From CAYNHZ01 sp964397445 (lineage in GTDB: Bacteria > Bacteroidota > Bacteroidia > Bacteroidales > UBA932), in contig CAYNHZ010000003.1 in assembly GCA_964397445.1 (NCBI GenBank), positions 1-64,000 on the forward strand: a stretch of 64,000 bases of DNA. The letters run 5' to 3'. Below the pieces are notes generated by a model. It was not told the origin of the DNA, searched no databases, and worked only from the letters and a program-made list of their open reading frames with translations. The position numbers and the translations under genes were made by a program. Below, one piece after another: positions 36,207 to 44,881 of this stretch (position 1 is its first letter; every line of letters starts with the position of its first letter).

Positions 36207-37063
36207 CATTAGGTCTTATTTGCTATACATCTGCGTGGGTTATTTTTATATTGCCCAACGGAATTGTGGGGGGTGGCGTTTCCGGTATTGGTGCAATAAT
36301 CCAATATACTACAGGATTTCCTGTCAGCTACTCTTTCTTTCTAATAAATATAGTTCTACTTGCAACAGCGCTAAAGGTTCTTGGTAAGGGCTTTGGAGTG
36401 AAGACCATTTACGCTATCGTTGTAGCATCACTTGCTTTCAAAATTCTCCCTATTGTTATACCACAAGTATTTATCGACGAGATAGCTATTTCAAATGGAA
36501 AATTACTTTGTTGTATCATCGGAGGTGCGATGTCCGGAGTTGGTATAGGGCTGACTTTCAGTAGAGGTGGAAGCACAGGTGGAACCGATATTGTAGCCCT
36601 AATGATTACTAAATATAGAAATATCTCCCCTGGAAGGATTATTCTTCTGATAGATATATTTGTGGTAGGATCATCCATTTTCCTTCCAACAGAGGCAGGA
36701 ATAGGTCATAGACTTGCAAATGTAATCTACGGCTATATTTTAGTTGCTGTTTGCGGATTTACAATAGATCTCTTTATCTCAGGAACAAAACAATCGGTTC
36801 AAGTCTTTATCTTCTCCAAGCGATATGAGGAGATAGCGGATGTTGTAACTACCCAACTTCGAAGAGGGGTGTCTGTCCTTGATGCACAAGGGTGGTTTAC
36901 AAAACAAGAGGGAAAAGTGCTATTGGTAATTGTTCGGAAAACGGAGTCAAGTCTTTTATTTAAAACCGTTAAAGGGATAGATAAGGATGCCTTTATGTCG
37001 GTAGGAAGTGTTACAGGTGTTTATGGGGAAGGATTTGATTCTCTTAAAGTTAATAAAAAATAA
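36152..37063 (+). CDS. YitT family membrane protein (second of a tandem pair)
   Basis: The 303-residue paralogue repeats the plan of its neighbour: WVIFILPNGIVGGGVSGIGA, FSRGGSTGGTDIVALMI and a DUF2179-like tail (QSVQVFIFSKRYEEIA). The pair probably arose by tandem duplication and may form a heteromer; that is inference. The start codon at 36152 is supported by an AGGAGG sequence at 36137-36142 and by the family N-terminus, although it overlaps the upstream gene by 55 bases. No function is established for the family. Confidence 0.85.
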   Translation: MEKRVKTIFEGVKDYLIITLGLICYTSAWVIFILPNGIVGGGVSGIGAIIQYTTGFPVSYSFFLINIVLLATALKVLGKGFGVKTIYAIVVASLAFKILPIVIPQVFIDEIAISNGKLLCCIIGGAMSGVGIGLTFSRGGSTGGTDIVALMITKYRNISPGRIILLIDIFVVGSSIFLPTEAGIGHRLANVIYGYILVAVCGFTIDLFISGTKQSVQVFIFSKRYEEIADVVTTQLRRGVSVLDAQGWFTKQEGKVLLVIVRKTESSLLFKTVKGIDKDAFMSVGSVTGVYGEGFDSLKVNKK

Positions 37064-37130
37064 ATTATTTTTTATAATTAAATTTTAGAAATATTTGTTT
37101 TTCTTTTTTAAAAAAAGGTAAAATAAAATA

Positions 37131-37153
37131 TCTATACAATATTTTTGTATAGA
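37131..37153 (+). promoter_or_regulatory. Palindrome overlapping the promoter of the AraC regulator locus
   Basis: TCTATACAA at 37131-37139 and TTGTATAGA at 37145-37153 form a perfect 9-base inverted repeat with a five-base spacer. The -7 box TATTTTTG (37140-37147) lies inside it. The arrangement suggests an operator where a bound dimer would block polymerase, possibly autoregulation. It is not followed by a U-run, so it is not a terminator. Confidence 0.5.
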
Positions 37154-37185
37154 CAATGATTTTACCACTTAAAAACTTAAAACAA

Positions 37186-38373
37186 ATGAAAAACTTTCCT
37201 GACTTTTTTATTATTGTAGGGTTTATACCTCTTTTATTTTATACATTTATATTATTACTATTAATCTACAAGATATTCCGTTTTAAAAGGGATGTTTATC
37301 TTGATGGGACGGACATATCTATTGTCAAGTATCATACATTTTTCTTATCTATTATAGCGATTATTTTTTTAATAAATTTTATTATTAACTTATCATTCGG
37401 AAAGGAATTGTACGGATATCTATCATCCGAATATATTGCAGAGATGACCATAATAAAATTGTACATTTCATCGACAATTATTCCGCTCATCTTTATGAAG
37501 GAATTTGGGTTTTTTTCAAAATCCCCGAATTATATAATAATTATTACACTATCTATCCTGTTAGGAATTCTTATTAGCGATATCTTCTCCTATTTCGGTT
37601 ATTTAAATGCGGCAATTAATGTGATGAAGATAGTGGCTATATCATTTAATTTAATAATATTCAATTTCATCCTCTACAAAATTGTGTTTTTCGGGAGGCA
37701 ATATAGATTTTTTATTTCAATCGGTGGACCGATAAAAATGGTGTTAATTATTGGTATGATGATGCTTTTTAGTTTCATCTATCTCTATTATGAAGTGTCT
37801 CATAGATCGATAATAAACTACTCTATATCTGTTCTTTTATTTATGATTTTACACTTTATTGGTATTCATAAATATCTTTTTAATAGATCTTTATTTTCAA
37901 ATCTATTTATTACGGATGGAGATGATTTTTCTTTGCCAATTCTCGGAAAGGTATCAGATATTAACGAGCTTTCAAATTCTGAGTCTGAACAATTGAAGAT
38001 CAGACTTATTGCCCTTTTTGAAAAAGATAAACCTTATCTTTCAAAAGATATATCTATCAGCGAGGTGGCAATGATGTTATATACCAATAAAACATATCTT
38101 TCTAAGGTCATAAATAATGATATTAAAAAGAATTTCAGAGAGTTGGTGAATTATTTCAGGGTAAGGGAAGCAATTAAAATTTATTCAGCAAACAGCAATA
38201 TATCAATGGGGGAGTTATGTTCAATGAGTGGATTTAACAATATTGCCTCTTTTACAAGTGCTTTTAAACTTAATACCGGTTATACACCAGGTGAGTGGAA
38301 AAGGGAGATTAAAAATAAAAAGGATTGTATAAATGAAAAGTCTATTCTTCAAGATATTATGCAAGAGTGTTAA
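37186..38373 (+). CDS. Seven-helix membrane protein with C-terminal AraC-type DNA-binding domain
   Basis: The 395-residue protein has about seven membrane helices in its first 235 residues and an AraC/XylS DNA-binding domain at about 285-385. The latter has a first helix-turn-helix (ISEVAMMLYTNKTYLSKVI) and a second (MGELCSMSGFNNIASFTSAF, ending TGYTPGEWK). It is a membrane-embedded one-component regulator; the signal sensed by the helices is unknown. I prefer the ATG at 37186 (MKNFPDFFIIVG), since the longer frame from 37156 would start almost at the predicted transcription start. A palindrome overlies its promoter. A second, small AraC gene follows after 28 bases. Confidence 0.8.
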   Translation: MKNFPDFFIIVGFIPLLFYTFILLLLIYKIFRFKRDVYLDGTDISIVKYHTFFLSIIAIIFLINFIINLSFGKELYGYLSSEYIAEMTIIKLYISSTIIPLIFMKEFGFFSKSPNYIIIITLSILLGILISDIFSYFGYLNAAINVMKIVAISFNLIIFNFILYKIVFFGRQYRFFISIGGPIKMVLIIGMMMLFSFIYLYYEVSHRSIINYSISVLLFMILHFIGIHKYLFNRSLFSNLFITDGDDFSLPILGKVSDINELSNSESEQLKIRLIALFEKDKPYLSKDISISEVAMMLYTNKTYLSKVINNDIKKNFRELVNYFRVREAIKIYSANSNISMGELCSMSGFNNIASFTSAFKLNTGYTPGEWKREIKNKKDCINEKSILQDIMQEC

Positions 38374-38401
38374 TTTTAATATTTATAAAAAGGGGTTAAA
38401 G

Positions 38402-38803
38402 ATGGCGAAGGAGACAAGAGGGAGGAGACACATCTCTCCGGAAGAGCTTTATTATCACAAGATTGATAAACTTATAAAGGATAAACAACTTTTTTTGCAA
38501 CCGGAAGTCGGAGTGAACGAACTGGCCAAAGAGCTTGGTACCAATAGAACATATATTTCAAATGCAATTTGTGCCAAACATCGGAATTTTAGAAAATACC
38601 TCAACTCTATAAGGGTAGATTATTTATTATCACAAATGGTAAATGGCGATATTTCTGAGAGTGTTTTGATGGATAGTGAGGAGGTTGCCTTTAGTGCCGG
38701 CTTCACAAATCGTAAAGCGATGGATAGAATATTAAGAAACGAGTTTGGAAAGACGTTTTGTCAATTAAGAAATGAGTATATTTGCCACGCAAAGAAAATT
38801 TAG
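38402..38803 (+). CDS. Small AraC-type DNA-binding protein without sensor domain
   Basis: The 133-residue protein is essentially one AraC DNA-binding unit: first helix-turn-helix VNELAKELGTNRTYISNAI, linker helix, and second helix-turn-helix EEVAFSAGFTNRKAMDRILRNEFG. A basic N-terminus (KETRGRRH) precedes it. A longer frame begins at 38333 inside the previous gene, but its extra 23 residues are not family-like, so I chose 38402. It follows the 7-TM AraC gene by 28 bases and is likely cotranscribed. Its second helix-turn-helix lacks the usual GF.xxSyFsr pattern, so binding specificity may be unusual. Confidence 0.75.
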   Translation: MAKETRGRRHISPEELYYHKIDKLIKDKQLFLQPEVGVNELAKELGTNRTYISNAICAKHRNFRKYLNSIRVDYLLSQMVNGDISESVLMDSEEVAFSAGFTNRKAMDRILRNEFGKTFCQLRNEYICHAKKI

Positions 38804-38833
38804 GCGAATAAATAAATAATTAACCAATAGGAT

Positions 38834-40510
38834 ATGGCAGACGAAAAGATTATTTTTTCAATGAACGGAGTGGGCAAAGTATTACCCCACAATAATAAAG
38901 TTATTCTCAAAGATATTTATCTCTCCTTCTTTTATGGGGCAAAAATAGGTATTATCGGTCTTAATGGATCGGGTAAATCCACCTTGTTGAAAATAATTGC
39001 CGGTATTGAAAAATCTTATAATGGGGAGGTTGTTTGGGCCCCCGGATATACGGTTGGATACTTAGAGCAGGAGCCTGTACTTGATGATAATAAAACAGTT
39101 ATTGAGGTTGTTCAAGAGGGTGTTCAAGAGGTGATGGATCTACTAAAAGAGTATGAGCAGGTTAATCTCCAATTTGCAGAACCTATGAGTGACGATCAGA
39201 TGAATAAACTGATTGATAGGCAAGGGGAGCTTACCGACAAGATAGAACATATCGGGGGGTGGGATATAGATTCAAAATTGGAGAGGGCTATGGATGCTCT
39301 TCAGTGTCCCGATCCGGATGCGTTGGTGAAGAAACTCAGTGGTGGAGAGCGTAGAAGGGTTGCACTATGTCGTTTACTTTTAAAGGAGCCGGATGTTCTC
39401 CTTTTGGACGAGCCTACCAACCACTTGGATACCGAAAGTATTCAATGGCTTGAGGCCCATTTACAACAATATAAAGGCACTGTAATTGCGGTTACTCACG
39501 ATAGATATTTCCTTGATAATGTTGCAGGTTGGATATTGGAGTTAGATAGGGGAGAGGGTATTCCTTGGAAAGGGAATTATTCATCTTGGTTGGATCAGAA
39601 AAGTACTAGGTTGGCTCAAGAGGAGAAACAAGAGAGTAAAAGGAGAAAGACACTTGAGCGGGAGTTGGAGTGGGTAAGAATGGCCCCGAAAGCTCGTCAA
39701 GCAAAATCAAAGGCCAGATTGGGTGCTTATGAAAAAATGTTGAATGAGGATGGACGTCAAAAAGAGGAGAGATTGGAGATATTTATACCAAATGGTCCTC
39801 GTCTTGGAAATAAGGTCATTGAGGCGGTTAATGTTTCTAAGTCTTTTGGTGACAGGCTTTTATTTGAAGGTTTGAATTTTAAACTTCCCCCTGCAGGGAT
39901 AGTAGGTGTGATAGGCCCTAATGGTGCCGGTAAAACGACTTTGTTTAGATTGATAATGGGTATTGAAAAGGCTGACAAAGGGGAGTTTACCATAGGTGAG
40001 ACAGTTAAGATAGCATATATTGATCAACAGCATAAACAGATCGACCCGGATAATACAGTTTATGAAACAATAGCAAGTAATTCTGAATTTATAAAACTTG
40101 GAAACAAAGAGGTAAATGCAAGAGCTTATGTATCAAGATTTAATTTTTCAGGGGCAGATCAAGAGAAGTTGTGTGGTATTTTGAGTGGTGGTGAGAGAAA
40201 TAGATTGCATTTAGCCCTCACTTTGAAGGAGGAGGCAAATGTGTTGTTGTTGGATGAGCCTACTAATGATGTGGATGTTAATACAATACGTGCTCTTGAG
40301 GAGGGTCTTGAAAATTTTGCAGGTTGTGCGGTAGTTATCTCTCACGATAGGTGGTTTTTGGATAGAATTGCGACTCACATACTTGCTTTTGAAGGGGAAT
40401 CAAAAGTCTATTTCTTTGAGGGGACATATTCTGAGTATGAGGAGAATAAGAAATTACGTTTTGGTAATCTCGAACCAAAAAGGTTTAAATATAAAAAACT
40501 TAAAGAGTAA
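38834..40510 (+). CDS. ettA: ABC-F translation factor EttA
   Basis: The 558-residue protein has two ABC ATPase domains (GLNGSGKST with LSGGERRRVALCRLLL; GPNGAGKTT with LSGGERNR) and no membrane helices. The opening KIIFSMNGVGKVLPHNNKVILKDI and the ESIQWLEAHLQQYKGTVIAVTHDRYFLD segment with the arm region are typical of EttA, the energy-dependent translational throttle that binds the ribosomal E site. Length matches E. coli EttA (555). It is distinct from the Uup-like protein at 14139-16031. The gene converges on holA with a 22-base gap and no terminator hairpin. Confidence 0.92.
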   Translation: MADEKIIFSMNGVGKVLPHNNKVILKDIYLSFFYGAKIGIIGLNGSGKSTLLKIIAGIEKSYNGEVVWAPGYTVGYLEQEPVLDDNKTVIEVVQEGVQEVMDLLKEYEQVNLQFAEPMSDDQMNKLIDRQGELTDKIEHIGGWDIDSKLERAMDALQCPDPDALVKKLSGGERRRVALCRLLLKEPDVLLLDEPTNHLDTESIQWLEAHLQQYKGTVIAVTHDRYFLDNVAGWILELDRGEGIPWKGNYSSWLDQKSTRLAQEEKQESKRRKTLERELEWVRMAPKARQAKSKARLGAYEKMLNEDGRQKEERLEIFIPNGPRLGNKVIEAVNVSKSFGDRLLFEGLNFKLPPAGIVGVIGPNGAGKTTLFRLIMGIEKADKGEFTIGETVKIAYIDQQHKQIDPDNTVYETIASNSEFIKLGNKEVNARAYVSRFNFSGADQEKLCGILSGGERNRLHLALTLKEEANVLLLDEPTNDVDVNTIRALEEGLENFAGCAVVISHDRWFLDRIATHILAFEGESKVYFFEGTYSEYEENKKLRFGNLEPKRFKYKKLKE

Positions 40511-40532
40511 ATTTTTTAAGGATGATGGTTTG

Positions 40533-41573
40533 TTAACAATTTAATATCTTAGAAACTATCTCTGTGAGTAGGTCTCCATCATCCGCTTCACCTTTAGAAT
40601 TGCTTTTGCTTCTAATATCGTATTCTCTAAGAATCGATATTATTTTCATAGTTTTCTTTATATTATAATTTGATGCTGCAGCTACGGGATTTTTGCTATA
40701 TTCCAAGCCGGCTTGTCTTGCAGCATCTTGTAGTGAACAGTTTCCCATCGCCATACTGTGTGCTTGGATTAGCTCTACCTTTGAAAAGAATGAAAAGAGG
40801 TAAGCAAGTGTCATCTGTATCGGGTATTTTTTAGGAGACTCCCCGAGGTAGTGGGTGATTTTGTATACCTTTTGAACATTTTTGACAGAGATAGCATTGA
40901 TCAATTCGTTTAGATTAAATTCCCTACTCATCCCCACATTTTGTTCTATATCTTTTGTAGTTATTGATTTGGAATTTATATCGATAGCTTGTATTATTTT
41001 GCCAATTTCAATTACGATCTTTCTCAGATCATTACCGGCAAATTCGGAAAGCATCTCTGCTGCTTGTTTTTCGATAGACATATCTATCGATTTCACGTAA
41101 TTTTCAATCCATTGAGGTATATCCCAATCTTTCAAGGCAGGTGACTCGAAAACTACACCTTTATCACCACCTTTTTTATATATGGCTGTCCTTTTGTCTG
41201 CGTTTACACCTGAGAAAAGAAGAACTAAGACTGTGGTATCCACTATGTTGTCTAAGTATTTACTTAACTCCTCAATCTTTTTCATTGACTGTGCCTCTTT
41301 AACAACTACCAACTGCCTCTCTGCCATCATTGGAAATCTGCAACAGATAGAAATGAGATCAAATACATTGGTGTCTGATCCAAAAAGGATAGTTTGATTG
41401 AAGTCCTTTTCGGATGGGAGTAATACATTTTCTGTCAATAAATTGCATAGAAGTTCAGGATAGTATGGCTCTTCACCCATAAGTAGGTAGAAGGGGCTGA
41501 AATTATGATTTATAATATCATTTTTCAACTTCTCGAACTTATGTATGGTATCTTGCTTCTCGTATTTTGCCAT
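40533..41573 (-). CDS. holA: DNA polymerase III subunit delta
   Basis: The 346-residue protein shows the HolA opening (FSPFYLLMGEEPYYPELLCNLL), the FPMMAERQLVVVKEAQ segment, and the late helical collar domain. Delta opens the sliding clamp as part of the clamp loader. The divergent HsdR_N-like gene starts only 31 bases away. The predicted -7 box (41578-41585) ends five bases before the start codon, implying a leaderless or nearly leaderless messenger. Confidence 0.9.
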   Translation of the reverse strand: MAKYEKQDTIHKFEKLKNDIINHNFSPFYLLMGEEPYYPELLCNLLTENVLLPSEKDFNQTILFGSDTNVFDLISICCRFPMMAERQLVVVKEAQSMKKIEELSKYLDNIVDTTVLVLLFSGVNADKRTAIYKKGGDKGVVFESPALKDWDIPQWIENYVKSIDMSIEKQAAEMLSEFAGNDLRKIVIEIGKIIQAIDINSKSITTKDIEQNVGMSREFNLNELINAISVKNVQKVYKITHYLGESPKKYPIQMTLAYLFSFFSKVELIQAHSMAMGNCSLQDAARQAGLEYSKNPVAAASNYNIKKTMKIISILREYDIRSKSNSKGEADDGDLLTEIVSKILNC

Positions 41574-41577
41574 AAAA

Positions 41578-41585
41578 CAAAAATA
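41578..41585 (-). promoter_or_regulatory. -7 promoter box for holA
   Basis: Minus-strand TATTTTTG matches TAnnTTTG, five bases ahead of the holA ATG. Confidence 0.5.
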
Positions 41586-41590
41586 GTTAT

Positions 41591-41598
41591 TATTTTTG
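41591..41598 (+). promoter_or_regulatory. -7 promoter box for the HsdR_N-like gene
   Basis: TATTTTTG matches TAnnTTTG and ends seven bases ahead of the ATG at 41605. It is back to back with the holA box within a 31-base gap. Confidence 0.5.
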
Positions 41599-41604
41599 TA
41601 TTAA

Positions 41605-42012
41605 ATGAAACAATCTGATAAAGCAACCATCTTTGACCCACTGAGGAAAATAGAGGTAGCGTGTACCCCGGAGGAGTTTGTCCGTCAAAAGGTAATACTT
41701 TGGTTAAATAGAGAGAAAGGGATCTCTTTAAATCTGATGATGTCGGAGTACCAATTCAAATACAATAATTTGAATTATAGAGCTGATATAGTAGTTTTTG
41801 ATAAAGAGTTAAAACCTTACATACTCGTTGAGTGTAAAGCACCGGATGTAAATCTTGATAGAAAGATTATTGAACAGGGGGTTAGGTATAATAGAGTTTT
41901 AAATGTAAAATATATGATTTTTACAAATGGAAGCTCTATGTTCTTCTGCGAACGAAAAAAAGATTCAAACGAATATGTTTTTAAATCGGAAATAATATTT
42001 TCCGACAATTAG
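41605..42012 (+). CDS. Stand-alone HsdR N-terminal-type nuclease domain protein
   Basis: The 135-residue protein consists only of the domain found at the N-terminus of type I restriction HsdR subunits. The PD-(D/E)xK core is intact: D61 in NYRADIVVFD, E76-C-K78 in ILVECKAP, and a QxxxY motif at Q91-Y95. No HsdM, HsdS or helicase is nearby. It lies head to head with holA, an arrangement I believe recurs in Bacteroidetes, which hints at DNA repair or replication and not restriction. Nuclease activity and role are unproven. Confidence 0.78.
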   Translation: MKQSDKATIFDPLRKIEVACTPEEFVRQKVILWLNREKGISLNLMMSEYQFKYNNLNYRADIVVFDKELKPYILVECKAPDVNLDRKIIEQGVRYNRVLNVKYMIFTNGSSMFFCERKKDSNEYVFKSEIIFSDN

Positions 42013-42044
42013 TATCTGAGAGTGTTTAACTCAACAACCTTTTA

Positions 42045-42052
42045 TAAATTTG
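42045..42052 (+). promoter_or_regulatory. -7 promoter box for cca
   Basis: TAAATTTG matches TAnnTTTG, 17 bases ahead of the chosen ATG at 42070. The in-frame ATG at 42022 would lie upstream of it. Confidence 0.55.
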
Positions 42053-42069
42053 CGCAAATTTTTCATTTA

Positions 42070-43491
42070 ATGTCTCAAACCAATAATTATAAAGAGTATA
42101 TAAAAGATCCAATTTTTTCCGTTGTTTCGGAAGAGGCAGATAATCTTAATGTAAGTGCTTATGTGATAGGTGGATATGTTAGGGATTGTTTACTTGGTCG
42201 TAAAACAAACGATATTGATATTGTTGTTGAGGGGAGTGGATTGGCATTAGCAGAAAAGGTTGCCAAAAGATTGAAGGTAAAAGTATCTGTTTTTCCGAAA
42301 TTTGGAACAGCAATGTTGCGGACTAAAAAAGGGGTTGAGGTGGAATTTGTTGGGGCAAGAAAGGAGTCGTATCGCTCCGATTCACGAAAACCGATAGTTG
42401 AAGATGGTACTATTTATGAGGATCAGATGAGGCGTGATTTCACAATAAATGCCCTTTCTATTTCATTGAAACAGACTAATTATGGAGAGTTAACAGACCC
42501 TTTCGGCGGAGTTGAAGATCTTAAATCTTCTTTGATCAAGACACCGTTAGACCCGGATACTACATATAGTGACGACCCATTGAGGATGGTTAGGGCCATT
42601 AGATTCGCATCTCAACTCTCTTTTACAATAGTACCGGAGTCCTTAGAATCTATTAAGAGAAATAGAGCGAGGCTTGCGATCCTCTCTGTGGAGAGGATAA
42701 GTGAAGAATTGAATAAGATATTACTCTCTCCAAAACCATCTATCGGTATAAGATTATTGGATCAGACCACCCTTCTTGAACTTATTTTGCCCGAATTGAC
42801 AAATCTAAAAGGTATTGAAAATCAGGAAGGTGTTGGGCATAAAGACAATTTTACTCACACATTGCAGGTGCTTGATAATATCTCCTTGAATACAGATAAC
42901 TTATGGCTTAGGTGGGCTGCTCTTCTCCACGATATTGGAAAAGCTCCCACAAAAAGATTTGAACAAGGGGTCGGATGGACTTTTCATAGCCACGATTTTG
43001 TAGGTGCCAAAATGGTTGAAAATATATTTCGCTATTTGAATATGCCCCAAAACGAGAAGATGAAGTATGTCCAGAAGATGGTTCAGCTCCATTTGCGTCC
43101 AATCTCTTTAGTTCAAGATGAGGTGACCGATTCTGCTGTGAGAAGGTTGCTTTTTGATGCAGGAGATGATGTAGATGATCTTATGACACTTTGCGAGGCA
43201 GATATAACATCCAAAAACGATAAAACAGTTGCTAAACATAAAAATAATTTCTTATTGGTTAGAAAGAAATTGGTAGAAGTTGAGGAGAGTGATAGGGTGA
43301 GAAATTTTCAGCCTCCTATTTCGGGTGAGACAATTATGAAAACATATGGGATCCCCCCTTGTATAGAGATTGGGCTGATTAAAGAGTTTATAAAAAATGC
43401 CATTCTTGATGGAGTTATCGAGAATAAATACGAACCGGCATTTGAGTTGATGAAAAAGAGGGGGGCAGAATTGGGACTCAAAGAGGTTTAG
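42070..43491 (+). CDS. cca: CCA-adding tRNA nucleotidyltransferase with HD domain
   Basis: The 473-residue protein is a class II nucleotidyltransferase: GGYVRD at 34-39, catalytic D48 and D50 in KTNDIDIVV, the RRDFTINAL motif, and a C-terminal HD domain (H287-D288 in HDIGKAPT). It adds or repairs the 3' CCA of tRNAs, needed here because tRNA-Leu lacks an encoded CCA. Poly(A) polymerase is the alternative for this family, but the domain plan favours Cca. The start at 42070 follows the promoter box. Its stop overlaps that of convergent folE by four bases. Confidence 0.9.
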   Translation: MSQTNNYKEYIKDPIFSVVSEEADNLNVSAYVIGGYVRDCLLGRKTNDIDIVVEGSGLALAEKVAKRLKVKVSVFPKFGTAMLRTKKGVEVEFVGARKESYRSDSRKPIVEDGTIYEDQMRRDFTINALSISLKQTNYGELTDPFGGVEDLKSSLIKTPLDPDTTYSDDPLRMVRAIRFASQLSFTIVPESLESIKRNRARLAILSVERISEELNKILLSPKPSIGIRLLDQTTLLELILPELTNLKGIENQEGVGHKDNFTHTLQVLDNISLNTDNLWLRWAALLHDIGKAPTKRFEQGVGWTFHSHDFVGAKMVENIFRYLNMPQNEKMKYVQKMVQLHLRPISLVQDEVTDSAVRRLLFDAGDDVDDLMTLCEADITSKNDKTVAKHKNNFLLVRKKLVEVEESDRVRNFQPPISGETIMKTYGIPPCIEIGLIKEFIKNAILDGVIENKYEPAFELMKKRGAELGLKEV

Positions 43492-44087
43492 TGAATATTA
43501 ACACCCAATAAATCAATAAATTCGCTCCTTGTCCTTACATCTTTTAGAAATGCTCCAGTAAATGCAGATGTTGTAGTCACTGAATTTTGCTTTTGAACAC
43601 CCCTGATCTGCATACACATATGAGATGCTTCAATTACGACAGCAACGCCTAATGGATTGAGTGTTTGTTGAATACAATCTCTAATCTGAACTGTGAGTCG
43701 CTCTTGAACTTGCAATCTTCTTGCGTAACACTCTACAACCCTTGCTATTTTACTCAGACCTGTAATATATCCGTTTGGGATATATGCAACATGGGCTTTT
43801 CCATAAAATGGGAGGAGGTGGTGTTCGCATAAAGAATATAACTCAATATCTTTAACGATTACCATTTGGCGGTAATCCTCTTTAAACATAGCTGAACGAA
43901 GAATCTTTGCTGCATCCATTTTGTACCCTTGGGTAAGAAATTGCATACTTTTTGCCACTCTCTCAGGACTTTTCAAAAGTCCCTCCCTTTCAGGATCTTC
44001 CCCAAGAAGGGTGAAAATCTCTTTATAATGAGCTGCAAGGTCAGATGTAATATTTTTATCGTACTCTTCGATTTTTTTAAATGCCAT
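43488..44087 (-). CDS. folE: GTP cyclohydrolase I
   Basis: The 199-residue enzyme has the zinc-site CEHH in YSLCEHHLLPFYGKAHVAYIP and the active-site region GLSKIARVVECYARRLQVQE. It converts GTP to dihydroneopterin triphosphate, the first step of folate synthesis. The start at 44087 (MAFKKIEEYDKN) is preferred because the longer frame begins inside the -7 box. No other folate gene adjoins. It is divergent from mqnB and convergent with cca. Confidence 0.95.
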   Translation of the reverse strand: MAFKKIEEYDKNITSDLAAHYKEIFTLLGEDPEREGLLKSPERVAKSMQFLTQGYKMDAAKILRSAMFKEDYRQMVIVKDIELYSLCEHHLLPFYGKAHVAYIPNGYITGLSKIARVVECYARRLQVQERLTVQIRDCIQQTLNPLGVAVVIEASHMCMQIRGVQKQNSVTTTSAFTGAFLKDVRTRSEFIDLLGVNIH

Positions 44088-44105
44088 AATTTCAAAATTT
44101 TGCGA

Positions 44106-44113
44106 CAAAATTA
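44106..44113 (-). promoter_or_regulatory. -7 promoter box for folE
   Basis: Minus-strand TAATTTTG matches TAnnTTTG; transcription would start near 44101, 14 bases before the ATG. Confidence 0.5.
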
Positions 44114-44174
44114 GAGGAAAATGTTGACAGATACTAATAAATTCTTAATTTAGAAGTTTAAATACCAATCAAAG

Positions 44175-44873
44175 ATGAAAAGAGTTTTATTTACAGCAGC
44201 TGTAGAAGATGAATTATTGAGTGCAAGAATTGCTTATAATGAACTATTTAATGGATATAAAGGGTTAGATAATTCCAATATTGAGATTGATTTTATCACC
44301 ACCGGAATTGGGACAACAGGTACCTCTTATTTTTTGACCAAAGCCCTCTCAGACTCGAGTAGAAAATATGATTTTGTTGTCAATATTGGTCTTGCTGGCT
44401 CTTTCAATGATAAGTATCCGATAGGTAGCGTTGTCCGTGTCATCAAGGAGCAATTTGGTGATCTTGGGGTAGAGAGTAGATTGGGTTTTCAAACCCTTTT
44501 TGAGTATCAGATACTCGATGCAAATACCCTCCCTTTCAAAAATGGGGCATTATATTCTCCTTATCTTGATATTGAGATGGAAAACGGACTCTCATCTATT
44601 CCCTCTGTGACAGGGATAACTGTTCAGATGGTATCGGGATTGAGTGAAAGTGTTGAGAGGATTAAAAATAGATTTTCCCCCGATATCGAGAGTATGGAGG
44701 GGGCTGCGGTTTTTTATGTGGCATTGATGGAAAAGGTCCCATTTATTGAGTTGCGATCCGTATCAAATGAGGTTGGAGAGCGAGATAAGTCCAAATGGAA
44801 TATTCCGAAAGCGTTGGACAATCTCAAGGATGCGTGTAAAGAGTTGCTTCGCTTGATTGTATCTATGCAATAA
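44175..44873 (+). CDS. mqnB: Futalosine hydrolase
   Basis: The 232-residue protein belongs to the nucleoside phosphorylase fold: VVNIGLAGSFNDKYPIGSVV, and the late SMEGAAVFYVALMEKVPFIELR and SVSNEVGERDKSKW segments distinguish MqnB from MTA nucleosidase. It releases the base from futalosine to give dehypoxanthine futalosine in the alternative menaquinone route. It is followed eight bases later by mqnD of the same pathway. The remaining mqn genes are not in this window. Confidence 0.93.
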   Translation: MKRVLFTAAVEDELLSARIAYNELFNGYKGLDNSNIEIDFITTGIGTTGTSYFLTKALSDSSRKYDFVVNIGLAGSFNDKYPIGSVVRVIKEQFGDLGVESRLGFQTLFEYQILDANTLPFKNGALYSPYLDIEMENGLSSIPSVTGITVQMVSGLSESVERIKNRFSPDIESMEGAAVFYVALMEKVPFIELRSVSNEVGERDKSKWNIPKALDNLKDACKELLRLIVSMQ

Positions 44874-44881
44874 TTGTGAAA

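Noticed and set aside
37131..37153. Terminator after the YitT pair.
   Set aside because: The inverted repeat is AT-rich, has no U-run after it, and contains a -7 box, so an operator is more likely.
41605..42012. Possible type I restriction system.
   Set aside because: Only the N-terminal nuclease domain is present. There is no HsdM, HsdS or helicase part within the window.
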